Source: Saxidomus purpurata
Taxonomy: Eukaryota; Mollusca; Bivalvia; Venerida; Veneridae
Reading direction: 5' to 3'
Length of the DNA stretch: 64,000 nucleotides
Assembly (NCBI GenBank): GCA_022818135.1
Contig: JAFMSR010000013.1
Location: 32,407,258-32,471,257 of the forward strand
Each line of letters starts with the position of its first letter. Position 1 is the stretch's first letter. Shown one piece after another: positions 1 through 45,149 of this stretch. The translations under genes were made by a program, and so were the position numbers. The notes beneath the pieces are model-generated. The model saw nothing but the letters and a program-made list of their open reading frames with translations. It was not told the origin of the DNA and made no database searches.

Positions 1-470
1 CCTGTCACACAAAAAAACCTTTTGATGCAAGGCCTCTTTCTTCCAATATTTTGATTCATAGTTTTAATAGTAATCTGTCTTGGAAAAAAAAATCTCCCAA
101 AATTATCATGAGCTAACGAAATATTTCTGTCAATCTGTTAAATGCTTTAATGTGGTTGCAAAATTTAATAAAAAGAATTTAATTTGATCAAAATTCAGTA
201 CAAAACTTACATTGAATATCAATATATAAAATACTTTTAAAAGTAAAATCTCAAATGATACACAGCTCTGTCAAAAAGTTTACATTCATACTCTTCGATA
301 CATAAAAATGAAAAAAATTGCACAGTTTTACAAACATACAGTCTCAGTACACAATATAAAAATGAAAGGAAATAATTTACAATTCATAACAGCTATTGTA
401 GTTGACCAATTCACTTCCTATCCGGCACTATTTGTCAAAGTGAGGCTATCCAAACTCCTGGTGGGTCACG
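1..470 (-). other. TARBP2: 3' UTR of the TARBP2/Loqs-like gene
   Basis: Sequence downstream of the TAA stop at 473-471 on the minus strand. It is AT-rich with no competing open frame. There is no canonical AATAAA on the minus strand; an ATTAAA variant lies at 151-146, so the poly(A) site is either there or beyond the window edge. Confidence 0.6.
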
Positions 471-9852
<9,382 letters not shown>

Positions 9853-9855
9853 AAT

Positions 9856-10219
9856 CTAAAAATGGTAAGAAACAAAATTGTTTGTGTACTATATATTGGA
9901 CATTACTGTGGAGGAAACTCTGGGTTCCCACAGATACTTTTCAAAGTCACCAAATGCGATAATATCAGCAACTTTGTGAGAATTTGTTTGGTTTAAAATA
10001 TTTCAAAATGACTTCGAGGTTTTTCACAATTTTGTTCAAAATTAGCACAAATTACGAATATTATAGCAAGAGGGAACCCTGGAAACTTGAGAAAACACAC
10101 CTGTCCGACCCTGGACTGATACAGAACTTCGGTGAACTGGTGAGAACAGGGTGTAAAGACTTTTCACCCCCTAGATGTTCACACATGGTCATTTCACTTT
10201 CCATTGTAATATATTTATT
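9856..10219. other. Intergenic flank upstream of TARBP2
   Basis: Probable 5' UTR intron or promoter-proximal DNA of TARBP2. I see a possible acceptor at its edge but no TATA box or conserved frame. Confidence 0.4.
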
Positions 10220-10224
10220 GAGTA

Positions 10225-10655
10225 CAGGGCTTTTCATCCTTATATAACAGAGGCCGATATTCGGCCACTTCCCAATCCAAAAATATAGTATTTTTTCCCC
10301 AACTGTGGCAGAGCAACTTCCGAAAATGCAAGGTAAGTTTTCCCCAAAGTTTGTTTACATTTTAGTATTTCCGGAGGAAGCATTTGTCTGGTATCGATTT
10401 TTCATTGCACTATAACATAACAGTGCACAGTACCACGTGTTATGCATTACCAGTTTACTCCGTTATGTTCGCGGCCTGAATTTTAGTCCATGTCTCGGGG
10501 GAGGTAAATTTATTTCAACATCCGGTTGACTTTGACAATGTCGCATAACGGAAAATATCATTGTAAATCATTTCCCAAAATGGACTTTTATCTTGCATAA
10601 ATTTCCCAAATTGAAAGGCCAAGGCCTTTTCCCAATTCCCTGATGAAAAACCCTG
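10225..10655. mobile_element. TIR element with CAGGG ends, 431 bp
   Basis: Left end CAGGGCTTTTCATC and the complement of the right end CAGGGTTTTTCATC form inverted termini. GAGTA flanks both sides (10220-10224, 10656-10660) as a 5-bp target duplication. A GGCC-rich inverted motif lies inside each end. CAGGG termini suggest a hAT relative. Confidence 0.65.
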
Positions 10656-10752
10656 GAGTATGTGTGCTCTGACCAGTATGAGTATGACGTCACAGCTAAG
10701 CCGAGAAATATAGCTTTTACATCATTTATTTATTGAACTATTTTAATTCTAT

Positions 10753-11202
10753 CAGGTCTATCATATTGCCCAAATTGTGTATCAATAAATTTGTGTATCA
10801 TACACAAATCAGTGTATCTGGTTATACACAAATTGGTTTATACGGAAAATGATTAAGCTGATTCGCTGGTAAGATAGGAAAGTGCACTTTGAGCATTACA
10901 CACATAAATGTAATCATGATACTGGTTGGGATTCAACAACCACATTTGTGAAGTAGTGTTACATTTTTGCTTTTTAAAAGTCACATCATGAACAAGGTCA
11001 TGTTTTTTAAAAATGTTATTTCACCTCTGTTGAATCGACCTTTGATTTTGCCAATATAAGTAAATGAAATACTGTAGAAAACAATACAATTTAAAATTAC
11101 ACATTTTATCAATATCCCGATTAGTGTATTACCAGACACACTGATTTGTGTATGACACTCAATCTGTATATGATACACAAATCAGGCGATATAATAGACC
11201 TG
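10753..11202. mobile_element. TIR element built of TTTGTGTAT repeats, 450 bp
   Basis: Ends CAGGTCTATCATAT and the complement CAGGTCTATTATAT are inverted, with TCTAT on both flanks (10748-10752, 11203-11207). Within about 90 bp of each end are repeated TTTGTGTATCATACACAAAT blocks that also pair. No coding capacity. Confidence 0.7.
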
Positions 11203-11211
11203 TCTATAGGA

Positions 11212-11395
11212 GATTATTCCAATACGAGTTCTCAAACATGCAAAAAAAGAAAAATGCCCAGTCCAACATTACCCCTTCTGAGGGCACCTGCAATACGAGT
11301 GCTCAATATGATTATTCCAATACGAGTTCTCAAACATGCAAAAGAAAAATGCGCTGTCCCCAACATTACACCTTCGAGGGCACCTGCACTTTCAA
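11212..11395 (+). repeat. Two-copy tandem repeat, 98 bp period
   Basis: The segment starting GATTATTCCAATACGAG recurs exactly 98 bp later (11212 and 11310). Both copies continue through CTCAAACATGCAAAA to a GAGGGCACCTGC block. Confidence 0.85.
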
Positions 11396-12291
11396 TTGTC
11401 TAGATATAACATAATTTAGACTAGGGGATGAAACATATGTAAATTCGAGGGAGTACCCATTAAAACTAGTTTTCCTTTGTTTGGTGCAGCATACTTAACA
11501 ATTACATGGAAAAACATCTCTTGGTAGCAAGAGCGTTTGCATAAGATGACAATATGATATTTTACGATCTGACGGGAACTGATTTTACATACACGCACAA
11601 TTAAACTTTTGTCTAGCAAGAGAAGTTAGTATCTTGATGTCGCGAAAACAAGTGGCAAAATAGTTCAGGAAAGATATTCGCGGATCTGTTTGACAACCAA
11701 AGACTTCACTTAGATCATTACAAACACTATTCTTAATTGCAACTTTGGAATGATGCTTCACACATTTCTTACTTTTAGTTATTTGTTACGATGTAAAACT
11801 GGGAAAAATCCAAAAATGGTGCGTGGATCTAATTGTTGCGCATGCGTATATCGTTTACTCTTTCGGTTTCTTTTATCAAGAATAAGTTCTCACAATTTTG
11901 CCGTCATAACGAAAATGGGCAATTCAAAAAATATATGCACTCAATAATTTGTTTTTCAGGTGACACAAAGCTATACAACAATATTTCAGGGAAAAATTGT
12001 TAGAAAATCTGCAGTATACAATAATTGATGCTTGCTAGTCAAAAGACACTAAAACAAAAATACAAAGAGATCGTTATATAAGAATGACAAGACACACAGT
12101 TAAAACTAGGACAAAAATAATGTTTGACGGCTTCCTTAAAATGCTTACAAACTGTAATATTACGTATCAACCGTGGCAAGTTATTCCAACGGACACACCC
12201 CTGATAAGCAAAAGACTTTTTACCAAATCCATTCACCTTGGGAATACAAAAAATAGCCCGCCTTAATTCTGTTCGTAAGTAACCTCACTAT

Positions 12292-12745
12292 TTGTGTCGC
12301 CCTTACGGAGAAAAGGCGATACTTAGGGATCGCTTTTTCCGTCCGTCGGTCGGTCCGTCCGTCCGTCACATAAACTTTACGTTGGCTATAACTTTGCCAT
12401 TTCTTAAGATTTCTTCATCTAACTTTCAAATTGCATTGCTTATGTCAAAACGGTCGTGATGCCGCCAAATTTTGTAGGTCAATGTCATATTTGACAGAGT
12501 TATGCCTCTTTCTGTACTAAGATTTCGTCACGAAAACTTAAGGTTGGCTATAACTTTGCCATTTCTTAAGATTTCTCCATCAAACTTTCAAATTGCATTG
12601 CTTATGACAAAAGGGTCGTGATGCCCCGAAATTGCGTAGGTCAAGGTCATATTTGACAAATTTATGCCACTTTTTGTATTTAGATTTTATCGCAAAAGTA
12701 TTGGTTATTCTGACAACGCGTAAGAGCTAGGGCGACAAAAGTGTT
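12292..12745 (+). mobile_element. Helentron-like tandem-repeat element
   Basis: Starts with GTCGCCCT and ends with the complementary AGGGCGAC. A GTCCGTCCGTC microsatellite at ~12345-12367 is followed by two monomers of 162 bp period (GGCTATAACTTTGCCATTTC at ~12384 and ~12546). Short subterminal inverted repeats, a microsatellite and ~150 bp monomers match the architecture known for molluscan pearl/HINE elements. The family assignment is inference. Confidence 0.55.
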
Positions 12746-13439
12746 CTACTGAATACCCATCTAGTCTAATTTTGAATGAGTTTCAACGAAGGTGTTGGGA
12801 TCTACTCGTGGGAACGGGGAGGAGCTTATTTCTGTCAATTGTAACATGACCCTGCAAAATAACAGATGCTGATAAGAACTAAATGAAAGATGAAAGCAAT
12901 AATTTAACTGATATCTAACAAGTCAAACCAGAAAAATGATTAAGGCATACTGTTTGACAGTAAGATGAATGAACATATTCAAGGGAAAATTTTAAAAAAT
13001 GCCAACAAAATTGTAGGGCTTATTTGTAAAAAGTTCACTTACATAGAAATGGTTGCATGCCTGGAATTAGCTGACCAATAAATAGTCGCCGTACCTACCC
13101 TTAAAGCCAAACTGAACAAGCTAAAAAAAGTTCCATGCAGGTTGTTATCAATGTACTGTGGACAGTGAACAGCAATCGACAGTGTGTACTTAGTAAATTG
13201 TAATCAGTGCTTTATCAAAAGACTTACGAAATATTTTTTATTTGCAGATTGCACAGTATAGGATATAATCCAAAAGCCAAAAAAACAAAAATAATATCAA
13301 ACAAGGCCTGGTTCCGCGTCGGCATCTTTCTATTTTTTCAAATTCTTTATCAGTAACAAGTACCAAAGATAACACAATAAAGAGCAAGCCCTCATTTCCG
13401 TCGTGATCTCTTTTTTTAAAAGATAGAAGCAGATATAAG

Positions 13440-13678
13440 GTAATCCGGGTACCCGACCCTTGCTCTTTTACAAATAGACCCTTGGTTCTTTTACATGCCC
13501 GGTGTATAGCACCGATACACGCGAGACTACCTCTGGGTATCTAACCAGTTCACCTCAGATATGTGGGAAACACTGAAAAGCGTATCTGAAATTTTCAGTG
13601 CCCCGACCGAGAATCGAACCGTAAACCTCCGGATCGGTAGTCCAGAGCGTTAACCACTCGACCACCGCACCACCTATG
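13440..13678 (-). mobile_element. tRNA-derived SINE, family B
   Basis: The minus strand begins with an almost intact tRNA-like head: A box TGGTCGAGTGG and B box GGTTCGATTC about 45 bp apart. A ~150 bp body follows, containing CACCGATACACG-type sequence shared with the copy at 22150-22352. The body resembles conserved metazoan SINE domains; I cannot name which. A tRNA gene is less likely because the body is shared. Confidence 0.7.
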
Positions 13679-13802
13679 TGCTTTAATCATATTGTTACAA
13701 CCTTGTGATATGATATAATATGTGCCACTAATACTCGTAATATACATGTTATATGTGGTACCAGTACTCGTGATTATGATATGTGATACTAATACTCTTG
13801 CT

Positions 13803-14560
13803 TTGTTACAATCATTCATAGTTCTCCGCGGTACAACGTATAGTCGGAGAACTATTGTCCTGGCTGCTGACTTGCAAAACCTGTTTGACCGGTTTTGGTC
13901 ACCTGCTCGGTCAGACGTATAAATAGACTGGTCAGTCTAGGTAGCGTCAGTTCTAGCGAGCTTTTCATTTGATAGAGGCGTCGAAATTTCTTCATATTCA
14001 ACGTACCGGGTTTTCTTTTTTTTCATATTTGTTCATTAAATGTATGTAATGCATGTCCGGACATAGTCCGTAGTTTCCGGTATCCGGAGGAACGATCAGA
14101 ACTTGGCTTTATTTTTTTTTCAAAATTGTATTTGTTTATACTTCAGGTTTAGTTCTGCGTGCATGCCACGGACACAGGTTTTTAATTTTCACAAAAAGGA
14201 TTTTTTTTCCTGGGCGGTTTCGTTCCTGAGACGGATATTCGGTCTTACCTGTTTTGGTCAAAGTAAAAACATATCATAATTTTTATTACACGTAGTAGTG
14301 TGCTTACATTACCACCAGTCGTTTTGGCGTTTCATTATTTGACCTTGTTACAGATTCGATCGAGAAATGCAGTTATTTTATTGTGGAAAAAGACATTATT
14401 ATATTCTCAGAGGCAATTTGGTGTGTTTTCAGTGTTGAATTTGTTATCGCAATACAATGTCGTATACAAAATTATTAATATATAAATGCCGCCTGTAGTA
14501 TGTACGTCTCTGTCGGTATCTCTTGAATAAACAGCCTCGTCAAATGCACAATTTGGTCTT
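13803..14560 (+). mobile_element. Possible solo LTR or retroelement promoter region
   Basis: Contains a good TATA box (TATAAATAG at 13918-13926) and, 600 bp on, AATAAA at 14526-14531 followed by T/G-rich sequence. No target duplication was found and no protein frame is present, so this could also be an unrelated promoter. Confidence 0.25.
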
Positions 14561-14609
14561 TGTTGTCATTTTTGTAGTGAAAGTAGAAAGGACTGTGATA
14601 TAATTATAT

Positions 14610-15640
14610 ACCCAAACACAAAGTGTACGGGGGCTATCCTAGACTCAGCTAGACAAGCTTGTGGACACTTAATCTCCAAAACCCCTTTGTCAAAATTTAA
14701 TCATACTTCTGAGAAGTGATAAGTACCATGGCTAATTGTGTATTTTCTATATTTCGGGTCACTAGGTCAAGGGTAAAGGTCACAGGGGCTTAAGATTGTA
14801 AAAACTTGTGGACGCTGTATCTCAAAAATCATGGTTTTTTAGGTCAGTATACCAAAAGGTCAAGGTCACAGTGACCCAGAATAGTAAAACGATTTCCGGA
14901 TGATAACTTAAAAATGTTTGGATCAAGCATCTTTAAACTTAATGTGGAGGTATGTCATGACCAGCAGATGACCCCTATTGATTTTGAGGTTAGAAGGTCA
15001 AACTTCAAGGTCACGGTGACACGTAATTGTAAAACAGTTTCCGAACGATACCTCGAGAACCCCTGGTCCTAACATCTTGAAACTTGATGTGGAGGTTGGT
15101 CATAACCGGCAAAGGACCCCTGATGGTTTTTAGATTAGAAGGTCAAAAGTCATGGTCACAGTAACCCGGAATTGTAGAATGGTTTCCGCTCAATTACTCA
15201 AGTTAGGAGTGACCAATGAAATTTGGTTTGTAGGTAGTGTTCGGGCAGAGGAAGCTTGGCTTGCATTTGGGGTCACTAGGATCAAGGTCAAGGTCACTGT
15301 AACTAAAAATAGAAAAATGGTTTCCGCTTAATAACATGAGTTAGGAGTGACCAACTGCAATGAAACTTGGTGTAGGTAGCTTGCATGGAGAGGAAGATAT
15401 TTAGATATTTTTTTCTTTTAATTTTTTATATTGGTCAAGATCACTGTAACTAAAAATCGATTTCTTAGATTTCTTTTCTTTATCGAATTTTGTTTTATTA
15501 TAAAATTGTGTTACGCAAAAAAATAAATTTAAGTCAAGGCCACTTCTAAATATATATATATATATTTTTTGTTTCAAATTGTTTTCAGCAAAAAAGATTT
15601 AGGGGTCAAGGTCACTGTAACTAGAAATAGATAGAGGATA
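14610..15640. repeat. Degenerate array of AAGGTCAC-containing monomers
   Basis: GGTCAAGGTCACNGTAAC-like blocks recur about every 100-150 bp, alternating with TGGTTTCCG and TTAGGAGTGACCAA. It is probably an old non-autonomous tandem-repeat element (Helentron-like). No gene seen. Confidence 0.55.
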
Positions 15641-15656
15641 TTTGTTTGTTTGTTTT

Positions 15657-15864
15657 GAGTGGATATGGAATAAATCTCACTCAGAAGTTATACAATTGTA
15701 ATATATTCACAATGTGAAAATTGTTTGTAATTGTGCTTATTAGGTCCACCAACCTCGTTCGAGGTATAATCGGTACGACCCGATGTGAAAATTGTATCAC
15801 TTTGAGTTGAGACAGGAATACTATATAATACGGTTCCTGGTTGAGATATATTCCATATCCACTT
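15657..15864. repeat. Inverted repeat around GGATATGGAATAAATCTC
   Basis: AGTGGATATGGAATAAATCTC near 15657 is complementary to GAGATATATTCCATATCCACT near 15843. A related GGATATGGAATATATCTCC also occurs near 837-856, so this is dispersed. Confidence 0.6.
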
Positions 15865-15892
15865 AAAACAAACCAATTTTCTTTTTGTTTTA

Positions 15893-15940
15893 GGAAGTGT
15901 CTCCAGGTCCGGGTCCGGACCCGGACCTGGAGACACTTCC
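15893..15940. repeat. Perfect 48-bp palindrome with no spacer
   Basis: 24 bp and its exact reverse complement abut, centred on GGGTCCGGACCC. It is GC-rich in an AT-rich context. Confidence 0.95.
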
Positions 15941-16023
15941 TTTGTTTTATGCTAAATATTAAAACAAAAGCAAAATTATGTGTATGCACTACTAAGTAGT
16001 TCCGGTGGGAGGTAGGGGAACTA

Positions 16024-16118
16024 GTCAAGATGTACCCAAACCAAGATGTACCCACTTTTTTTGGTCAAGATGTACCCACATGGTAGTTAAGATGTACCAA
16101 CATGGAAGTCAAGATGTA
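16024..16118 (+). repeat. Short tandem repeat of AAGATGTACCCA
   Basis: About six imperfect copies of (TC)AAGATGTACC(CACATGG). No evidence of coding. Confidence 0.8.
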
Positions 16119-16129
16119 CTTATGTTTTT

Positions 16130-17158
16130 TAAGTGTTTGACAGAATTGAATGATGATAATTTTTGTAAATTGATAACAAGAAAGGAAAAGAAAATTTGTC
16201 AAGTATTAGATGTTTGATACTGAGTATTGCACTCTAAAAAGGACAGCAAACAGATAATCAGAAGGAGGTGTAAAAGACAAATGTAAGTGATAGTTGTTTT
16301 ATGATAAGTATTCATACTTTAAGTATAATGTAATACCATTTTTATGAAAAATATTTAATATTCTTGTCATATTTTGGTTACATATAGTGTTTTAAGATGT
16401 ACAAAATTCCGGTAGACCTATATCACACATATTATAGGGGGTCAAATGCAAAGAATTAATTTTAAATAATATTAATACACTTGACATTTTCCGTCATCGC
16501 ATAGGCTAGTATTTTGTGAAGGCTCACCCAATCGAATCGCTGTGATGAGTTTGCTTGTTTTGAGTCCTGACTATTTTACTTACGAAACTAAAATAAATCA
16601 AGCACAGTTATGATGAAATGGGATAGTGAAATGCGAATTTAAAAGAAATCTGTTCACGTCATTTATTCAATTATGATTTGAGACATACCATCTTTGTCTT
16701 ACTTGACGAACTTGATTATAAATGGGAGGCAGTAAAAGAGCCAAACGAGATAGAGGTATGAAGCAAGGGCCATACACCATTCATAACTTCCGGATACGAC
16801 GTAGATTCGGATACTGTAGTTGTAGTGAAATAGAGGGTTCTGAGCTCCAGTTGCTACAATCCATTTATCATAAAATAAGATTACCACATACTATATACTA
16901 ACTTAATACAGTGCCAATGTATATTACTTATAAAGGACTCCCATATGTTTTGAAATTTTGAAGACATCATGTCTGGCATCAGTTCTTCATATATGTCTTG
17001 ATGAGCGTGTGAGCTTCTTTTACAGCCTGGTATGCAGAAGTCATGATTGTAGGACTGTACTAAGCTGGCATATGAGTCTACAGTTAAGACCGAGTTTTCC
17101 ACTTTTACCGAATGAAGAAATGAAAATGGTCTAATAATCTGATTGGTTAATTAGCCAG
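16130..17158. other. Intergenic DNA, nothing recognised
   Basis: AT-rich, no conserved frame, splice chain or clear repeat ends that I can support. Confidence 0.5.
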
Positions 17159-19839
17159 CAGTGATTTTTTTTGGATTTTTTAAAACAACCTGTGGCTTTC
17201 TAAAGGGGAAAATATAGTGCGATAAATCATAAAAAGGGGAAATCCAACTCTGAAACCTAGACATTAGAATTGCGTGACATCAAGTAATACCACTATTAGT
17301 TAAGATTTGATAGCATGATAGCAAAAACTGCATGTAGATCTATATAATACAAACATTTTTGTAAATTTTCAAGGGTCCAAATAACATTTTCAGGAGCCAA
17401 TGTGAGACTTTCAATGGTTGAGGCACAGGTCATAGAGTTCATATACTCTAGGCTTGCATATCATATTTTCTGTTTGTGTTCTGCATCACCATGAGCTCAG
17501 AATAAAAGTAACAGTTTGCATTCCCGTTTGACAAATATTTTTTGCGACCTCGCATGTCCATGAACTGGTATGACTTCACTAAATCGGTGGGACTTGGAAC
17601 CAGCCAATTTGTGTAGGGAACTTGCGGACCAATTACATATCTGTGGTCTCTGATTGGTGTAAAATGATTAGTAGCACTAAAGTTTTCTAGAATTAAAATC
17701 GCAAGTACAATGGTTGAGCATAACAAAAAAATAGTTTATTAATTTTCTGATTAATTTTATGGTGTTCTATGGCTGTCTGAAAACATTGAATTTTTTGACA
17801 GAATGTAAACAAAAATCCTACAGACGAGGGGGTGATGTCCTACTGGTGCAATTTTCGGCTATAAAGTATCACATTATGTACATAAAAAAGGGCATTTTTG
17901 GGTGTGACTAAGGCGGTTCTACCGATTTATTGGTGTGTTACTACTCAACGAATGTTTTGGTATGCGGACCGTTCTTAAATGTTACACAATAAGTCTATGG
18001 AAAAAGATTTAGTGTAGTCATACCAACTGATTTTCGTATACCCAGGATCGTCCGAGGGGGCGACTAGGGTGAAGAAGTCGCTCTCACATGTCTCACTTCG
18101 CCTATTCTGCAGATCAAAGCGAAATCACAGTCGCCGCCGAAATTCCGATGACATATTTTGACCTTTGACTCAATTAACTGTCTGGCGAGTAGTCAGCATA
18201 GAAAATATATACTAACTTGAATAAACAACACTTCCAACGAATCAATAATCATTCTGCCCTACCAGTCAATACATGATATTTGTTGTCTCTTTCATTTATT
18301 GCCTCAGGCATCTGCTGAATTTTTGACATGTCTCTGTGTATTCAAAATACACATGATACTTGCCACTTCAGTTTTTGTTTTGTACACTGTTAGCAATTAA
18401 CATTTGGATGATGTTGAGTGAAGAAATTATTAAAACATTTGGCTAATTTTTATTTTCTAACCAAAGAAAACAACTACGAAATAACGAATCTGTACCGATT
18501 TTTGGACAATCAAAATTTTAGACCTTATCAGTTATGAAAGAGATTTAATTAAAAATGATTATACATTTAACAAATATTTTAATATATGCAATATTGAAAC
18601 ATTGACTTTATTGTTAACAAAATTACAACTACAAAATTTGGCATCTGCACTGATTTCTGGATAGATGAAATTTCAGACAAATTAGATATAAAGAACATTA
18701 AATTAAAATGAATAAATGCTAAAACAGCAACAAAAAATCTTTGGTCAATTTCAGAAAAATCATGGTAGAAATGGGATTAAAATCCATCATGAAAGTTAAT
18801 CTGTAAAATCAGGGTCCATATATTACGTAATATACGGACCCTGGTAAAATGAATGAAGATGTGTCTCACTTCTCTCTGTTCCTGAAAACTTCTCCCTATT
18901 TTTCCAAGAGGGAGAAGTCACTTCTCCCTATAATCTGAGTCTGGGCCAACCCCTGATACTTAGATTTTTCGATTTTCGCGATTTGAACAGTTTTTTAATA
19001 AAACAAAATTTGTCCAAAAGTATGTTGAATACATGTAGTTTAAAATATGTATTATATAAGTGTTAACAAATACTGAAGATTAAGAAGGCGCCGAATAATA
19101 TTGCCAAAGGAAAAAATTACGTCCAGACAATTTGCAAATTCAGACTGCAACAAGTATGTTAATAATTTAAATACTGACAAAAAAAAAATATTGAAATTTT
19201 AAGTCTGTAATGACACGTGATTATCGGAAAACAGGTATACATGAATTGTGTTTTGATCGCCCAAAGCACAATCTGTGAATTACAATACACAAAGCCGTGT
19301 CAACCAAGCATTGCTAATTAAATCCGGTGAGCGGGTTACAAACAACGTATTATAAATTTGCAGAGGTTCTTTTATATTTTGTTGTATGATTGTTTATCAA
19401 TTAACACCTTTGAGAAAAACCGAGACTGCCATGTGCTCATTATCAGGTAGCGTCTAATTATCTCCGCCTTATTTCCCATACAAGCCAACAGACAACGATT
19501 GATTTTTGAATGACATGACAAACACAATATCAACTGACACATATTAATTTATGTTCACGTTTGTGAACCAATCGTCGCAGTGACGATGATCGGTAAAGAC
19601 AATTTCCTGTAACCCGTCCGAACCTAGAATCGGCTACTATCACACATAGCCTCGATATGCAATGCGTTCTTTGTTTTAAAACGCCGATTTTCATAAAATA
19701 TTTCGCTGTGCATATTACAGAACATTTTCTTTAAAATCCTAGGGGAAAATATGACCTTCATTAGGGAAAAATATATAGCTTATTTTGGCTAGGGGAAACA
19801 GCTGATATTCGGCTGTAAAAAAAAGAAAAAAAATCACTG
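17159..19839. mobile_element. Possible 2.7 kb TIR element or nested insertions
   Basis: CAGTGATTTTTTTTGG at 17159 is inverted relative to AAAAAAAATCACTG ending at 19839. Flanks GCCAG and GTCAG agree at four of five bases. Subterminal AGGGGAAAATAT motifs occur near both ends. No transposase frame is visible; the interior is otherwise unexplained. Confidence 0.4.
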
Positions 19840-19909
19840 GTCAGTGTGATGTCACCGGGAAGCCGAGAATGATATATTTAGTGATTAATGAGTCTACTCT
19901 TTCTTGCAG

Positions 19910-43307
<23,398 letters not shown>

Positions 43308-43575
43308 ACCCTTGTTCGAAACCAGCAGACGGCAAAAAAGTTTAAATCTATTTATAGAAGAAAATGAACTTTTATTTGTTGACTTGTAAGAACATTTGTG
43401 AAAAGATACCAAATCTTTGAAAATGTTAAGTATGCGGACTTGTCTGGTAAATACTGTTTACACTTGTCAGATAAAACAGTTTATGACTTGTCCGGTAAAA
43501 CAGTTTATGACGTGTCTTGTAAATACTGGATATGATTTATAAGGTAAATACAATATATGGTTCATGACATGGTTC
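43308..43575 (+). other. ERCC3: ERCC3 3' UTR with short tandem repeat
   Basis: After the TGA at 43305-43307, GACTTGTCNGGTAAATACTGTTTA-like units recur about four times between 43435 and 43555. No canonical AATAAA was found before the next repeat element. Confidence 0.6.
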
Positions 43576-44275
43576 ATTTCTTTATTATGGCCCCTATCAA
43601 GGATGGAGGGGTATATTTGATGACGTATTGGTCCGTTGGTAGACCAAACAAACCTTCAACAGAATTGCCTAATTGGCTGCTGCCAATGGGGGGCATACAT
43701 GTTTAAAAAACATCTGTTGTTTCTTTATAGTATCGCATGCTTAAAACGAAATTTAGATAAAGCGAAAATTGGTTATAGCGTAATAATTCTCAGGCCCTGG
43801 GAATGGGACATGAGTACTGCATATCATCTTGATAAAATGAATATTTGACAAAGGTTACATGAAAATCATTCCAGGAGTTTATGAGTTCAGGCGTGGAAAC
43901 GAATAACCAGTGACCCCCAAGTGTAACCTTAGCATGGGAGCGGACATGAAAAACACAATACCCCTAAAAATGGCTTTGAATTTGAGCTGGCGGTGGGAAC
44001 ATGGGTTCTTCATGTTAATTGAAGAGATGAAGATTTGATTAAAGTTATATGAAAATCCGTCAAGAGGTCATCATGAGCGGACACGAAAAACCAATGACCC
44101 CCATGCGTGGCCTTGAACTTAAGTACGGGATTGGGATATAGGTTCTGCACGTCGTCATGATGAGATGAAAATTTGACCTACGTTATATAAAAATCCTTGA
44201 AGGGGTTTTGTAGTTCTGGAGCAGACATGAATGTACGGACAGATGGACAGACGAAGACCATTCCAATATCTCCCA
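43576..44275. repeat. Degenerate tandem-repeat element
   Basis: Starts TATGGCCCCTATCAAGGATGG, then ~190 bp blocks with GATGAAGATTTGA, TATATGAAAATCCNT, AGCGGACAC/ATGAA and GACCCCCA. It ends with GGACAGATGGACAGACG. Typical of molluscan Helentron-like relics; no gene. Confidence 0.5.
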
Positions 44276-44589
44276 CTCTGTTTTGCGGCTCGGAATAATT
44301 AAACTAGCACTACTAACAGACAACAAGAATTCTCAACCAACTAAATAGAATATGTGAGAAAAGCGTTACACCCCATTAAGGGCCTCATTTCCTAAAAAAT
44401 CCATTTCCATTTTCAATAGAGAATAATTATGTTGATTAGCTGTGCCAAACAAAATCAAATTTTGACAAGCCTTTTCAGAATCAACATGATGACCGTGCAT
44501 TGCTAAAATGCCTACCATTGGCTATAATACAAGGTCAAGAAGAGTGTTGCAGAAAACAAAGTAAAAGAACAACTACTCACATTGTAGAT

Positions 44590-45140
44590 CTAAAAACTAA
44601 AAAAGTAGGTCAAAAGTGCGGGGGCCAATTTTGACCAAGAGGCAAAGTTAGAACAGTTTCAGGAGAGGACCACAAGGCAATATGTAAGCTCTAGACCGTG
44701 TAACTACAAATATTTTAAAAAATAACCATATTTACTAGTAAGTCTATGTAAAATCAGCCCCGATGGTGCGGCCAATTTTGACCGAAGGGGCATACTAATT
44801 GTGAACAATCTTTGTAGAGGACCACTAGGCCATGTTACACAACTATCTAAGCTCTGGGCATCATGGTTTTGGATATGAAGATTTTAAAACATTTCCTTAA
44901 CTCTGAAATCCGTATATAAAACAAGGGGCCAAATTTGACCAAAGGGGCATAATTTGAACAATCTCGGTAGAGTACCACTAGGTGATGCTGCACACCAAAT
45001 ATTAAAGCTCGATGCTTTTTGGTATTAAACAAGGAGGGCAGGGTAATTATGACTCCAGGGGCATATTTGAACAAACTTGACAGAGGACCACCAACAAATA
45101 TCTAGGCTTTAGACCTTACAGTTTATAGCAAAAAGATTTT
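44590..45140. repeat. Array of ~150-bp monomers (GGGGCATAATTTGAACAAT)
   Basis: Four units with CCAATTTTGACC, GAGGACCACNAGGC and TAAGCTCTAG motifs. Dispersed-type non-autonomous repeat. Confidence 0.6.
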
Positions 45141-45149
45141 TAAAGTTTC

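Noticed and set aside
10326..10332. ATG CAA G followed by GTAAGT as the missing ERCC3 exon 1
   Set aside because: Phase fits, but it lies inside a TIR element (10225-10655) and would give a trivial two-codon exon 9.6 kb away. No independent support.
13600..13678. Functional tRNA gene
   Set aside because: A and B boxes are good, but the attached body is shared with 22150-22352, so it is a SINE.
13595..13819. Minus-strand frame containing GGRVVNALDYRSGGLRF
   Set aside because: This peptide is the translation of the tRNA-like SINE head, a common false gene model.
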